64,000 nucleotides of DNA from Dicyema japonicum (lineage: Eukaryota; Dicyemida; Rhombozoa; Dicyemidae), in contig RDEW01000033.1 in assembly GCA_011109175.1 (NCBI GenBank), positions 434,001 to 498,000 on the forward strand. Reading direction: 5' to 3'. Positions 1-11,160 of this stretch are shown here, piece by piece. A program made the translations under genes and the position numbers. Numbering within the stretch: position 1 is the first letter of the stretch; each line of letters starts with the position of its first letter. The notes below the pieces were generated by a model. It had not been told where the DNA came from, made no database searches, and saw only the letters and a program-made list of their open reading frames with translations.

Positions 1-952
1 AGGGACTTAAGTGGAGATATAACAATTGTTAATCCTTTCATCAAAATCGCTGGGAGTTGGTAACAGAGACTTTTTCCACCACCAGTGGGCATCAGAACAA
101 AGCAATCGTGCCCGAGGAGGGCTGCGTTTATTATTTGGAGCTGATTTTGGCGGAATGTATGAAGACCGAACTTGCAGTGAAAAGTCCTCATGGCCTTCTC
201 ACTGTGGGGATGATCAGTTCGGCAAAGAATAGGGTCTTGGCTGTCGTCTACTATTTTCTTAAATTTTTCTGATGAAAAATTTTGTTCTTGCTCTTTGTGG
301 TACTTTTCTATGTTTTCCACAGCAAGGGAGAATTCGTCGTCGGATGGAAAATCAACCAGGGGAAAATTTTCCGTGATTTTACCAGTTTTGGGAGCCACGC
401 GGATCGAGGATTTGTTTGATAATGAAGAATTGTGAGGATACGTGAAGTCATCCACTTTGGGAGACGATACGGAAACGTCAGACTTCCTTGAAGTCATAAA
501 TTACTCAAACCAAACTTCGACAAGTTCGCAAAGTTCAGAGAGTCCGTCAGGATCAAGTATTCCGCTGGAACTAAGATTATTGGCTCTGGAAAGAAGCTCA
601 CAAATAGATCTGGAGATCTCCTTCTGATTAAGGGAAAATTAACCTCATTTGACCTCTTGCTACTATTATTAGACGATTCGAAAGATGATACTCGCTTTGA
701 AGAAACGATTTCTTTTACTGGACTTGGAATAGTCATTCTTTCGTTGGGAAGAAATTTTGCAGGTTTTTTGTCCACAGTAGAATTGGCTGAGCCATGGAAC
801 GTAGAGAAATGCTGAAATAAGTGAACACATCAACCGTATTCATATCAGCAACGGATGACACATATGACTTCCAAGGTGGGTGAAAAGGGATTTTAATGGA
901 TCTTCTTTGTGAAATGTCTAAGAGTTCTTTTGTTATAACAAAATCAGTATTT
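1..952 (-). CDS. blm: BLM-type RecQ DNA helicase, N-terminal part (cut by window edge)
   Basis: The minus strand reads open from 486 to 1 and holds the start of a RecQ helicase core: [20 protein letters not shown] (motif 0), then the Walker A stretch [16 protein letters not shown], then TIVISPLKS at the edge. The match is closest to Bloom helicase, including [16 protein letters not shown] just before the core. Exons 511-623, 644-811 and 835-952 join in frame across introns 487-510 (24 bp), 624-643 (20 bp) and 812-834 (23 bp), all GT-AG. Exon 511-623 gives a leucine-rich segment ([18 protein letters not shown]) where BLM has its N-terminal dimerisation helices. A further 5' exon is likely beyond an intron at about 953-986; the start codon was not located. 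The protein would unwind recombination and replication intermediates in the nucleus. Motifs Ia to VI lie outside the window. Confidence 0.9.
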
Positions 953-1189
953 CTGCAGTAATTTAACTATTTTACTTGAATATTACATGTTGGCCGACTT
1001 GTGAATTAATACATTCGGCTAATTGCATATAGCCACAAAAGATATTTAAAAAATTGGCGCTTTATTTAAATTGAATTGAAATGAAAAATGAAATGAAAAA
1101 ATTAACTTATTTAATAATCATCTTATAAGTAAAATTTTTCGATAATATTTTATTTAAACAAATTTATAAAAATTTAATGTTATTGTAAA

Positions 1190-2840
1190 GTATTTTACCT
1201 GCTCCAAATACTGTGCAAGCTAACAGCCTTATGAAATATTACGCATCCATAAGTCACAAGGACTTCCCGAAATGCCATTTTTGTCACCTTCGGAATTTAA
1301 TGCCTAAACCAACTTCGTGGATCAATTTATTTACGCATGCCGAGGTCACACATGCTATAAGATCGATGAAGAGATCTTATACGTGTGGTCCTGACGGTAT
1401 TCCGGGAATTTTGCTAAAAAACCTTGGTAATGTTGCAATCAATTCGATTACGTCAATTTTTAATTTGTCTTCTAACATGAACGTCATCTTATGCAAATGG
1501 AAAAACTCACTTATAATACCAATTTTTAAACCAGGAAAACCGAAAACCTTACCTTCTCCCTACCGTCCAATTTCATTAATGTGCGCATTATCGTGCCTAA
1601 TGGAGAAACTCGTACTCTGGAAAATTAAACCCCATTTGCCCGACTGCCACTTTCAACATGGTTTCAAATGTGAGCGTTCAACTACGACACATTTGACTTC
1701 ACTGTCTCAATTTATATCAGAAGGGTTCAACGTACCGAAACGCCATCTGCGGACAATAGTGGTTTCCCTGGATATCCAGAAGGCGTTCGATTCTGTCTCG
1801 AGAACATTACTCACGAAGAAGGTTTTTGACACCACCATTCAGACGGATTTGAAAAATGGATAGCCAATTTTCTCTCCTGAAGAAGAGGACGTGTCTGTAT
1901 AGGCCACGCAAGATCGAGGTCCCGTCTCCTACCAAATGGCGTCTCTCAAGGATCGCCCTCTCTCCGGCGTTATTTAACTTATTCCTCAACGCTTTACCCT
2001 GCCCTGGAGGACCAGATTCAATGCTTCTCACTTATGCTGACGACCTAATCATCGCTAGCAGGAACAAATACGTGGGGACAGCAAAATCAGAGCTTCAGTC
2101 ACATATTGACGACCTGGGAGCTGGTTGAAGTTGAATCGTCTCTCCATATCCAGGGATAAATCAACGTATACAATCTTCACCACGGACAGAAAAGAAAAAC
2201 ATACACTGGATTTGAACATTTATTGAGACTCCTTACCACTACAGATTCGTCCAACTATCCTGGGAGTGACATTTGACCCTTTGATGATGTTTTCTCAACA
2301 TGTGAAGAACGTTATGACAAAGGGTCTCAAGAAATTTAATATAATCAAACCGCTCTTGAAGTCCAGGCCGTCACAGGAATGCGCCCTTGTCGTGTTCAAT
2401 CAACTCCTAAAACCGACGATTGAGTATGCTTGTGCCTCATGGGCCTATGGAGCTTCGATATCAAATTCACTCAAGATCAATTCCCTAATTGGCAAACTAG
2501 CACGTCTAACGAATCTACCCCCGATCTTTTCCCCCAATGCTTGACCACGCCGCAATCAAAAAATAATGGCTCCGGCTTCATCGGTCTGTGTGGCCAAGAA
2601 ACAAGTCGTTTCTTCCATTCAAGGCTAGTGGCCTCAAATACACGAAATTTGGGGAAAAACCCACCCCTCTTCAAACTCTAATGAAAGATGATCGTCGTCT
2701 ATTCAGAAAGCCGTGGGTACTTTGGAGGAACACAGGAAAAACCTCTCGATCCTGTTGAGGCGTACCGGGATCACTTAATTAGTTGGATTACTCCTTCTTT
2801 CTTGGTGTTCCCTTTTCGGGATTATTAAATAAATAAATAA
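1190..2840 (+). mobile_element. LINE-J copy 1 (Jockey/I-like), RT part, broken
   Basis: Reverse-transcriptase blocks follow in order but in several frames: CGPDGIPGILLKNLG, IFKPGKPK, PYRPISLMCAL, FQHGF, SLDIQKAFDSVSR at 1213-1830, then SPALFNLFLNALP and TYADDLIIAS at 1960-2060, then thumb sequence to about 2700. Frameshifts and stops make it inactive. The 3' end has 'cttaattagttggattac' and a short (AAAT)n tail near 2830. No endonuclease part is present, so it is 5' truncated. Confidence 0.85.
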
Positions 2841-2939
2841 AGGGAATTGATAGAATAGTTGTATAGCCTCGATAACACGATATGCACCTGAGGTCATAGG
2901 TGTTTGAGGTGAATAGCACAGACACCGTCAGGAACAAAG

Positions 2940-4825
2940 GGTCGGGTGAGTCTTAGAAATTTTATAGTCTTATGAAGACCATATGGATGCTATATCAAAA
3001 TACTGACGATTCGAATGTAAAATCAAAATTGCGGCTAGAAAGAAAAACTATCAAAACAAAAATAAGAAAAACTATACGCCAGCATAACAGAAATAGAGCA
3101 CTGGACCAGATTAAGAAGATAGAATCTCTCAAGGACAACGCTAGATTCTACGAGGCTGTTAAACAGATAAAGGAAAGAGACCCCATCAACCGATAATGAT
3201 AAGAGATGTCAAAGGAACGCAGATTGTGGACTAAGGGAAGTGGCGAAATTATCGCTGCCCACTTTGGAAAAATTTTCAATCCAAGAACGACACTATCATC
3301 CTAGAACGAGTAAAATTGGACGAGAAATCACACCATATGAAGTTGAAATTGCGAGTTCAAAGTTAAAAAACAACAGGACTCCTGGCCCTGACGGACTCGG
3401 TGGTGAATTCTTCAAATATGGGACCCAAAAGCTGTATGAATGCATCGCTAGGATCCTGAATAAAATGTACTATTATGGTCACACGCTGACCCTGGGAGAG
3501 GATATCTTGATACCTGTACAGATGGCGAATAAACCAAGAGCTAAGGTCGAGAACCTCCGTCCGGTCATATTAACGAATTCACTTCGGAAAATTCTGGAGA
3601 ACATAACATTACAAAGGATGGAAGGACGCCTAGATTCTTTTCTGTCGCTATACTACAGCGGATTCCGAAAAGGAAGATCTACTTCCGATGTTTTGTGGTC
3701 CCACAAGTGGAGATCTTAAAAGTTCAAAATGTCTACAACCATTTTCGGAATCGACATTTCAAAGGCCTTCGACTTTGTTGACAGACAGAGGCTAATACTG
3801 GTTCTGGGGAGTTTCCTAGACGCTTCCACTATCAGAATGACCACCATCCTTCTAGCTGATACATAGTTCACTGTAAGAGTCGGGGGAACCTTGTCTCACC
3901 GATTTGAGACGACTATTGGCACTCCACAGGGAGATCCATTATCACCTATCCTTTTTGTCATATACCTTGAAGCTGCTCTAGGAGAATCAAAACGGATACT
4001 GGGTGAAAAGACAAACATTATTGCGTATGCTGACGACGTAGACTTTATTTCAAATGACAAAATACCGCTCACTCGCTTGATGGAAGAAGTGCCTAGAAGA
4101 CTAGCCGAATAGTTCCTAACAGTAAATCCTGACAAACTCAAGAGGGAAGAAACAAAGACGGAGGAATACTGGCGCAAGTGCAAAAAGCTTGGCTCCCTTC
4201 TAGGAGACCATTAAGAAATTACAGAAGGAAAACCCTAGCACTAACTGCCCTCTCCTATTTAAAGAACACTGGCTCCACAAAAAGGGCCTTTACATTGTGA
4301 CAAAAACTCGATTATACAACTCGCTAGTGAAACCCATACTACTGTATAAGCTGATACCTGGGCCTGCTCAAGAAATGAACTGAAGAGACTTAATGCGTTT
4401 CATAGAGACCAACTACGGCATATTATGTTCGAAAGAAGTGATTCGAGGATATCATCTAATCTTCTTTATAAGAGGACGAAGACCTCAGAAATTTCTAATG
4501 AGATTTTGGATACACGATGGAGGTTTTTCGGGGATATTTTTCGACTGGACCTAGATGCCCCCGCGAACGTAACCATGGAGGATTACTTCATGTTGGAGGT
4601 CCCCCGTTTCCGTGGTCGCACAAGGACGACACTGTCAGTCGTTCACGACGAGGACTTCAAAGAAATGGGACGGCATCTTGGAAGTGGAGAAAATCTTGAC
4701 TGGTTGCGCACTGCGGCTTTGAATAGGAGGAAGTAGATGAAACTAACCAGTGATTTGCTAACTCGTGTTGCACATGCTTTGTCAAGTCCTATGACAGCGA
4801 TAAGTGCTAATAATAATAAAGTATT
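2940..4825 (+). mobile_element. LINE-R copy 1 (RTE-like), RT part, broken
   Basis: Relic of the family whose best copy is at 58.1-61.2 kb. A lysine/arginine-rich linker (KTIKTKIRKTIRQHNRNRAL) leads to RT blocks NRTPGPDGLGGEFFKYG, VENLRPVIL, YYSGFRKGRSTSDVLW, TPQGDPLSPILFVIYLE and IAYADDVDFIS, then the C-terminal FRGRTRTTLSVV. Stops and shifts near 3720, 3865 and 4110 disable it. It ends in 'gctaataataataaag', the (TTA)n-type tail of the family. Confidence 0.85.
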
Positions 4826-5582
4826 TTCAAGAAATTGACTAGGACTTCGATGAGACAGTTGAAATTAGAAGAGACCTCAAAGATATGTAGAAGAATAGCT
4901 TTTTAGTAATAGAAGTGGTTGATTGATGTAATTATCTAAAAAAACTTAAATGATAAAATACTATCTTAGAAAAAATAGTACTTCCCAGCAGTGATAAAAA
5001 TTGTCCTACTTAGTTTGTCTTCATGATAGCATAAGGTAGACCTCTAATAATCGAACCGATTGGTGGATATTTAGTAGCCTAACGTGGAAAAAATACAATG
5101 GGACTTAGTATCGCTCACGACCAGTATGAAAATTTCGGGCAATTTTTAAAAATTGCCCGTCTGACTGGTTCACTTGATGCTAATAGAACAGTTTCCATAG
5201 TTCTCGTAAGAATTTCTTTATATTACCAATATGACCCTAGCTAATATCGCTTACACTGAGGTCACGGTTTTACACCCCCAACGGGCTCAAATTTTGATCT
5301 TAAGACGTGACCACGTTGTGAGGCCGGAAATACCCGAATAGGTTTTATCCAGTTCCCCCGGTAGAGTGAGACGCACCCTTTCCAAGTATCCGCTATTATG
5401 GGAACTCCTTTACTGGAGTAAGGAAAAGAGGTTTCCTTTTTTGGGGCTGGCCATGATTGGGCGGTGGATTCAATGACGCTTCTAATAATAGAATTAGAAA
5501 CCCAGAACCCAAAAGTCGGAAAATCCAGGAGGTCGGTTAATTTATCAAAAAAGTAAACAATTATATTATTAATTAGAATGTA
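4826..5582. other. Intergenic, no gene seen; one perfect hairpin
   Basis: No convincing coding sequence on either strand. The stretch holds a 24-bp perfect palindrome at 5136-5159 (reported separately) and AT-rich unique-looking sequence. It could include an old nonautonomous transposon, but no terminal repeats were found. Confidence 0.4.
5136..5159. repeat. Perfect 24-bp palindrome (hairpin)
   Basis: The arms cgggcaattttt and aaaaattgcccg are exact reverse complements with no loop. Flanking 'ccagt' (about 5121) and 'actgg' (about 5163) extend the symmetry with gaps. It stands alone in non-coding DNA. Confidence 0.7.
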
Positions 5583-5902
5583 TTATAGAAGCATTCTTGC
5601 GGGCACACTGTCAGCCAAAGGAGGTTCTGCGAGCTGTTTCTTCTTACGTCTGTACTCCTGACGAATCAGGTAGGCTCGTTCGATCTAACGTCAAGTGAGT
5701 ACAGAACCTGCTTCCTTTTGCTGATACATTCGTTCATATCTTCAATAAAGGGGGCACAGTGAGTCTTTACTTTATTCCTACCCACAATAGAGGCACATTT
5801 ATAAAAGTCTTTTTGAAAGTTCTCGCAAGTCTTTCCTTTGAGGGATATAAAGGAGAACGAGTATCGAGAGTACCAGTTTGAGTAAATGGGAAACATTCCC
5901 AA
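5583..5902 (-). CDS. ndufs5: NADH dehydrogenase (complex I) subunit NDUFS5, twin CX9C protein
   Basis: Two exons (5708-5902 and 5583-5684) joined by a 23-bp GT-AG intron at 5685-5707 give 98 residues; the mammalian protein has about 106. The core is a coiled-coil-helix-coiled-coil-helix fold with C-x9-C (CENFQKDFYKC), a 12-residue spacer, and a second C-x9-C (CAPFIEDMNEC). That spacing is the same as in NDUFS5. The C-terminus is basic and charged (IRQEYRRKKKQ), also as in the family. These proteins are imported by the MIA40 route, fold with two disulphides in the intermembrane space, and form part of the membrane arm of complex I. The start may be the Met at 5902 or the one at 5896. The neighbours are transposons. 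Confidence 0.85.
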
Positions 5903-6093
5903 TGGCCCACCTAAATATTATTCAAGAGACTGCCTGTTTCATCAAAATAGTTGTACGGATCTAGAAGCTTCATACAACAAAATTAAATATTTAATTTTAT
6001 TAATATTTTTAATCTATGTTTATTTGTTTAGTTTATTATTTTTAATAAAATCTTCTAAAGCTTATGTTCAAAGAGATGTGAGGGATACAATAC

Positions 6094-6354
6094 ATTCCTC
6101 TCTCTTTTCCTATTAGAGTGGCGTCATGTGATCCACATGTCTAGGTGACGCCCAGTGCCAGGCCGGCACGAAAAAGGATCATTTGCTCTTCCCCATTTCC
6201 ACTGGAGGGGTTTCCACAACTGCATGTAATGGACGTCTTACCTTTTATGCTGATTCCGGATGGACTCTGTTTCTGTAGAAGTGGAAACTGGATACACTTA
6301 ATTAGTTGTTTACTTTAACTTCTTTCTCGGTGTATCCAGGGTTAATAAATAAAT
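6094..6354 (+). mobile_element. SINE-B copy 1
   Basis: About 260 bp, repeated in reverse orientation at 47727-47985. Shared landmarks are 'gagtggcgtcatgtgatcca', 'tttgctcttcccca', 'cctccagtgg' in reverse complement form, and 'atgctgattccggatgg'. The 3' end ('cttaattagttg', 'cttctttct', then (AAAT)n) is the same as the 3' end of LINE-J copy 1. No clear tRNA B box was found. Present twice with no coding capacity, it looks like a SINE mobilised by LINE-J. Confidence 0.7.
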
Positions 6355-7480
6355 ACATTCCACAAAAACGACATACTCCCACGGACCAGACGACATTCCT
6401 GTTATTTTATTAAAAAATCTTGGAGACGGGAGAGTCACGTCGGTTTTCAATTATTCGATTAACCAGAATGTGATACCATTATTATGGAAACAGACAATAA
6501 TACGCCCAATACTAAAACCAGAACGACGAGAGATGACCCAGCGTCTTTTAGACCGGTGTCACTACTATGTTCAATCTCAAAAATCCTAGAGAGGCTTGTG
6601 TTCGGGAGAATAAACGATTTTTTAGCAGAGATGCCTTTTCAAAGTAGATTCAAAAATAAGAAATCCACGTCTACATATTTATAAACATTGATAGACTTCA
6701 TTCGAGTCGGATTCACAACCAAGCCTAGGGACTTAAAAACAGCGCTCTGCTAGATCGACATATATAAAGCTTTTGACTAAGTCTCGAGGAAGATTCTATC
6801 GAGAAAATTATTTCAATCGGATATTCCAGAAAAGCTATAGCTTTGGATCACCAACTTCCTATGGGGACGTGTTTGCCTCGGAGGTCTGATATCAATCTCA
6901 CGTCTCCTCCCAACGGAGTCCCTCAAGGATCTCCTTTATCCCCTGCTCTGTTTAACCTCTTTCAGGCTGATCTCCCGACTCTTGAATCTGATAATGATCT
7001 TCTATTATCCTGTTATGATATTGTGTTGGCATCGCGAGATCAGGACATCCAGAAGGCCTCAGAAAGAATACAAATTAACCTTGACAGGCTTAATGCCTGG
7101 ATAATAAGAAACCGACTCGTGTTGAATGCAGAGAAGTCGTCTACGTCACTATTTACTTCTGACAAAAGATTAGGAAGAAAGACAGTCACCTTGAAGTTAA
7201 ACAAGGTCGGCATCTCTTTCAACAGATGTCAAAGGATCTTGGGTGTGACAATTGATATACATCTCTGTTTGACACCACACGTGCAAAACATTCTATTGAA
7301 ATGCGAGAAGAAACTGAACGTATTGAAAAGTTTATCGGGAATATGGAAGAGTGGTACTCACCCAGTCTTGATGAACGTGTCAAACAGTACATCAAGCCAT
7401 GTTTCTCATATGCATGCGCCTCGTGGAGACCGTCCATATCTTGGACAAGTATGAGAAAAATTGAAGAAATGCAAAAGAGG
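6355..7480 (+). mobile_element. LINE-J copy 2, RT part, broken
   Basis: Starts inside the RT (GPDDIPVILLKNLG) directly after the SINE-B tail. It continues with SFRPVSLLCSISKILERLVF, PNGVPQGSPLSPALFNLFQ at 6910-6970, and LSCYDIVLASRD where YADD is expected, so the catalytic motif is destroyed. The thumb runs to about 7470 (YACASWRPSISW). It then switches to the end of another element (7480-7575). Confidence 0.8.
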
Positions 7481-7775
7481 GCTTACTGGCTGAGGCAAAG
7501 AATTGGTATCGCAGTTGTTCGCGGAAACGCTTACTCCGTGATGTCAGCAGCCGCTCTCCCCCATAGTTAATGAATAATATTTTATTGTTAACAAATTTTT
7601 GAAATTAAAAGACGTTGGTCCAATGACGGCTGAATTCTTGCAAGAACTCGGAGGATTGCTTGCCAGAAAGAAAAGGGATCAACGAGATGAGTTATGGCTA
7701 AGACAAAAGAAAGGAATAGCCATACTCCGAGGGAACTCGTTCGCAATCCACGCAGCAGGCTTCCTCAACTGACAT
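7480..7775 (+). mobile_element. Two adjacent 3' ends of LINE-E type
   Basis: Two short pieces encode the same C-terminal signature. Residues WLRQRIGIAVVRGNAYSVMS lie at 7487-7545, and ELWLRQKKGIAILRGNSF with AIHAAGFLN at 7690-7770. The same signature closes the LINE-E copy at 63.3 kb (LLQLISVAIVRGNATSIMSA). The first piece is fused in frame to LINE-J copy 2. The second is followed by an A-rich tail (about 7795-7840). Confidence 0.7.
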
Positions 7776-8269
7776 TTGTTTAATTGTTAAAAAAATTTTT
7801 TGTTTTAAAAAAAAAAATAAAAAAAAAATAAAAAAAATATACCTTTATCTGCGAAAATAGTAGCAGACAGGACTATTAAGATGTCTTCGAATTTAACTAT
7901 TCAACAAGTCACTGACCTGAAATTGGATAATTAGATTTCGATAGCAATAGATGAATCATATAAATGACATTGCACGGGTATTTTTTACTGTTATCCTTAG
8001 GTGTCTCTGTTTGTTCGTTATGTGTCCAGAGGCTTCCTTAGACAGGATCGAGAAAGGGATTTATCACACTAATTAAAAAGAAAATTGACATGAAGTGATT
8101 TATTGTATTATCCACTAAAAAACATTATCTGCATAAACATTTCCAGAAGAAATATTAAAAGCGATGGAATTGGTGATAAAGATTACTAACTTCATTATAT
8201 CAAGAGTAATATATTATTTATTATCTATTTAAGGGACTTAACCATCGACTATTGAAATATTTGTTAAAA
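7776..8269. other. A-rich and AT-rich spacer, no gene seen
   Basis: Begins with a poly(A)-rich run that probably ends the LINE-E fragment. The rest is AT-rich with stops in all frames. Confidence 0.4.
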
Positions 8270-8900
8270 GAAACGAACAATGAGAATATTGATCTTCTCT
8301 AGTACAACAAAGTTCGTTGGCTCTCGAGGGGAAACGTGCTCAATCGGTTTTCATCGTGTATGCAAGAAATCAAACTTTTTGACGTAACATCAGAACTAAA
8401 CCAACTAAATTCAAAAATTGCAAGAAAGTGGAAATGTCACCTTTTCCATGTTTGAGGAAGTGATATTGTTTGAAAAAAAATTCTGTTTGAAGAGGATATA
8501 GGACGGGATATTTTACATTTCCCAAAATTACCTCAATATTTAGAAGAAAATAATCAAATCATAAATAAAACTTATTTTAAAAATGCTCTTTCATATGTGA
8601 GATAACCCTTTAAAAATATGTTTAAAACTAATTTTTAAATATAGGTTCCATGATTTTAGAAAAAAGAGGCAACTCTATCGTTTGTTATAAATCCTCTATG
8701 TGCTAAAATGAGCACTTTGAATTTATTGCCGATTGAAATTAACGTAGCTGAGTTTGAAATGCAACTATTGGACTTGACATGTAAAGATTTATGGGCGTCA
8801 AAATTTATTCGTCTTTCTGAAGAATTATCGTCAAAATTTACTTGAAATCCTGGAAAGAATAATTATTCTGTAGAATGCAAAAAAAACCGGAGGATATCAT
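8270..8900 (+). mobile_element. hAT transposase remnant 1 (ZBED5-like)
   Basis: The block YNKVRWLSRGNVLNRF at about 8305-8350 is the hallmark of ZBED5/SCAND3-type hAT transposases (FHTEVRWLSRG in functional relatives). Downstream are degraded pieces of the same protein, including FPKLPQYLEENNQI (about 8520) and LLPIEINVAEFEMQLLDLTC (about 8718). It has many stops and no terminal repeats were found. Confidence 0.75.
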
Positions 8901-8981
8901 TTTCAGAACTTGGAATTCCCTTCCGGATTCATTTTATGAATTAAAAAAATTTGCCTATGGAATTTTAACAATATTTTTGAA

Positions 8982-9317
8982 ATGATTTCCCTAATAATTG
9001 TTGGACTTTTGATTAGGATAAGTGGTAAGCAAATAAAAGGTGGCTCTTCAATTTTTCGTAATTTCAAAGATGCCAAAAAGTGCCAAAAGTATTTGCCGTC
9101 CCCTGCCTTAGTACATATAGAACAGGATAGAATCATTAACAATCATATACGGCTTTATCCCCCGGATTCTTTCGATTTTGGAATAAACAGAATTAATCCC
9201 CCGGGTCCACCCCCAGAAGGACAACGATGGCTCAATGCGATGTGTAAGTTCTGTGAGGTACGCATCACATCAACCATCCTACGAAGTAACCCCTGGAACC
9301 ATAAGATCAGAAAATAA
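8982..9317 (+). CDS. Unidentified ORF, 111 residues
   Basis: Open from an ATG with a hydrophobic start (MISLIIVGLLIRI), then a proline-rich centre (NPPGPPPEGQRWL) and a lone CKFC pair. It follows the hAT remnant closely, so it may be transposon-derived or fortuitous. No family was recognised and no introns were inferred. Confidence 0.25.
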   Translation: MISLIIVGLLIRISGKQIKGGSSIFRNFKDAKKCQKYLPSPALVHIEQDRIINNHIRLYPPDSFDFGINRINPPGPPPEGQRWLNAMCKFCEVRITSTILRSNPWNHKIRK

Positions 9318-9554
9318 GTGACAATAAACTATCCCCCAGCCATTTTTACAGTTAATGAGAGCTTTAGAATAAAAAGGAATATATCTTATTATTTCATAAA
9401 AGTCACATTTTTGTGTAAAGGAGATCTTAGGTAGTAAACTCCATTCAAAATGTCCTAAAATAAAGGGGGCAGAACCTCTTTGTAGGTACCAAAGACAATG
9501 AAGAACACGACTGTAATCGTTATAAATAAGAAAATAAACTAAAATGGTGAAAGG

Positions 9555-9975
9555 TTATACCATCTTCATGGCGATTCTCCAGTCATACACAAGGGCAAGC
9601 CAGTTCATCACCGCTGAAACAGAGAGCAGAGAAGTCAATAGTCCGAGAGCGGTGACTTCCACGCACTTCTCCATGTTATAGGACAATATTTCTTCCATGT
9701 TTGTTTGAACGTACTTCAATGAAGCTCCAAACATCAGCACAAACATAATCTAAGTAAGTAATAGCACTACAGACATAAGGATGCTCGAAATAACGTTAAA
9801 AATTCTCAAAAATTTTAGTCTTTCGTCGAGAAATTGGCTGATGTCATCAATAAAGGCGTCTACTCTGTGCATTTTCACGCCAACATGGAGTTTAGCTTTT
9901 AACTGATCGGTGCTAATTATAATCGAAGACGTAGGAATTCGAATAACCTTGCTCAAAATATTCACTAGGAAAAAA
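9555..9975 (-). CDS. Small multi-pass membrane protein of unknown function
   Basis: Two exons join in frame across a short GT-AG intron (21 bp, about 9751-9771): an upstream part ending LRIFNVISSILMS and a downstream part starting IMFVLMFGASLKY. Together they give about 135 residues with a hydrophobic segment at the junction and another at LLTSLLSVSAVMNWLALVY. A charged region (HRVDAFIDDISQFLDERLKF) precedes the first segment. The 5' end is not fixed: a possible acceptor lies near 9968 and the start codon was not found. The family was not recognised. The short intron and open frame suggest a live host gene rather than transposon debris. Confidence 0.5.
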
Positions 9976-9980
9976 TCCAA

Positions 9981-10355
9981 TATGACATTTCAAGGACAAT
10001 ATAAAAATTTTATTGATCCCGCTAATTGATAAATTCCATGAAACCTTGAGTTCGGCTTAGAAGAAAGAAATGGGTGAAAACCTAAGAGTCTTAAGGAATC
10101 CTTGCCTCAGTGTAACTCAGTTAAGTTCACGTTTGATTTTTTACTCACATTTTGTAAAGCCACTTTATAAAATTGTAAGTGAATTGAAGATCATTTATAT
10201 TTTGAATAAAAAGTGGCAATTTTGTTTAATCTGTGTAATTTTTTTCATGACCTTACTTAAGTTTAGCGATAACTTCTTCCTGAGACTTTATATCTGAAAA
10301 CTAAAGCCTAAAGCTACAAATTCGAAAATAAAATAAGAATCTCATTGCTATGTAT
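9981..10355. other. Intergenic, no gene seen
   Basis: AT-rich with only short chance ORFs. It may hold the first exon of the membrane-protein gene on the minus strand. Confidence 0.3.
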
Positions 10356-10361
10356 TCCGGC

Positions 10362-10455
10362 TGAAGGTTCCACGCATCTTGGGTATGACGAGTGATGACG
10401 TCATCAATAAGTGCTTCACTGCGGATCATTTTTATTATTGTTATTAAACCAAAAA
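10362..10455 (+). mobile_element. SINE-A fragment (middle part)
   Basis: Carries 'gaaggttccacgcatctt', 'gacgagtgatgacgtcatca' and 'cttcactgcggatc', the same succession as the centre of the complete SINE-A at 43.1-43.4 kb. It ends in TTATTATTGTTATTA. The tRNA-like head is missing. Confidence 0.7.
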
Positions 10456-10679
10456 ACCAGCATCATATCTAAAATAAACAAAATTCAGGTAATTCCAGCC
10501 TCCCTCAACAGCCTCCGTATCTTTTCTCGGTGTTCCGACTGCGTTCTTGCGCATTTCCAATATGGACGGGGTCCGCATACTCGAGTCCTTTGCAGGGGTA
10601 CTGTTCCAGTCACCTCTATCATATTTTTAGGTTTCTAGGCAGGATTTCCACTCGGGAATATTTCCTTAGTAAGTTTGCT

Positions 10680-11160
10680 GCCTTTATTATTATTATTAAA
10701 AAGCACTCCCGAGAAAACATAAAATTAGTTAAGTTTCCCTTGTGCCGTATTCCGAACCATCCTCTCCGTCAGCTTCGACCATGATATTCTGTTGCGCACT
10801 AGTTCTCTTAGGTAGTCCAGGTCGTTCGCCATTTCCATTATAATATCAGATACTGTCCACAGCCTTGTAACGTAGTGAATCAGGTTCTGATAGACTGCAA
10901 ATCCGAGACCATAATGTCGGCAGGCCGACGGGAGGATAAAAAGGTGGAATTTTCCAAACAGTTCTGTATTTTGTCTCTTGTAGACAGCAGACAGAGACGT
11001 CATATTTGGTTAGATCGCATAACAGTTGGTGTTTTTTGCAAGGTTGATCAAGTCCTCTGCAATTGAAAGATCCCAGAGTGAACGAAAAGTCGGTAAGGAA
11101 TACGAATAAGACATAGTACAATGTAGGTGTCGTCACCACCTCAACTAATGCCTACCCTCA
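10680..11160 (-). mobile_element. LINE-R copy 2: internally deleted, 5' end joined to 3' end
   Basis: On the minus strand the family 5' end (gttgaggtggtgacg) leads into the endonuclease start (FNCRGLDQPCKKHQLLCDLT, VSVCCLQETK, CRHYGLGFAVYQNL). After TVSDI it jumps straight to the C-terminal tail of the polyprotein (LDYLRELVRNRISWSKL). It finishes in (TAA)n at about 10690. The middle, about 800 codons in the intact copy, is gone. One frameshift lies after LQETK. Confidence 0.8.

Noticed and set aside
26-272. Two overlapping plus-strand ORFs at the left edge
   Set aside because: Antisense to the blm helicase core.
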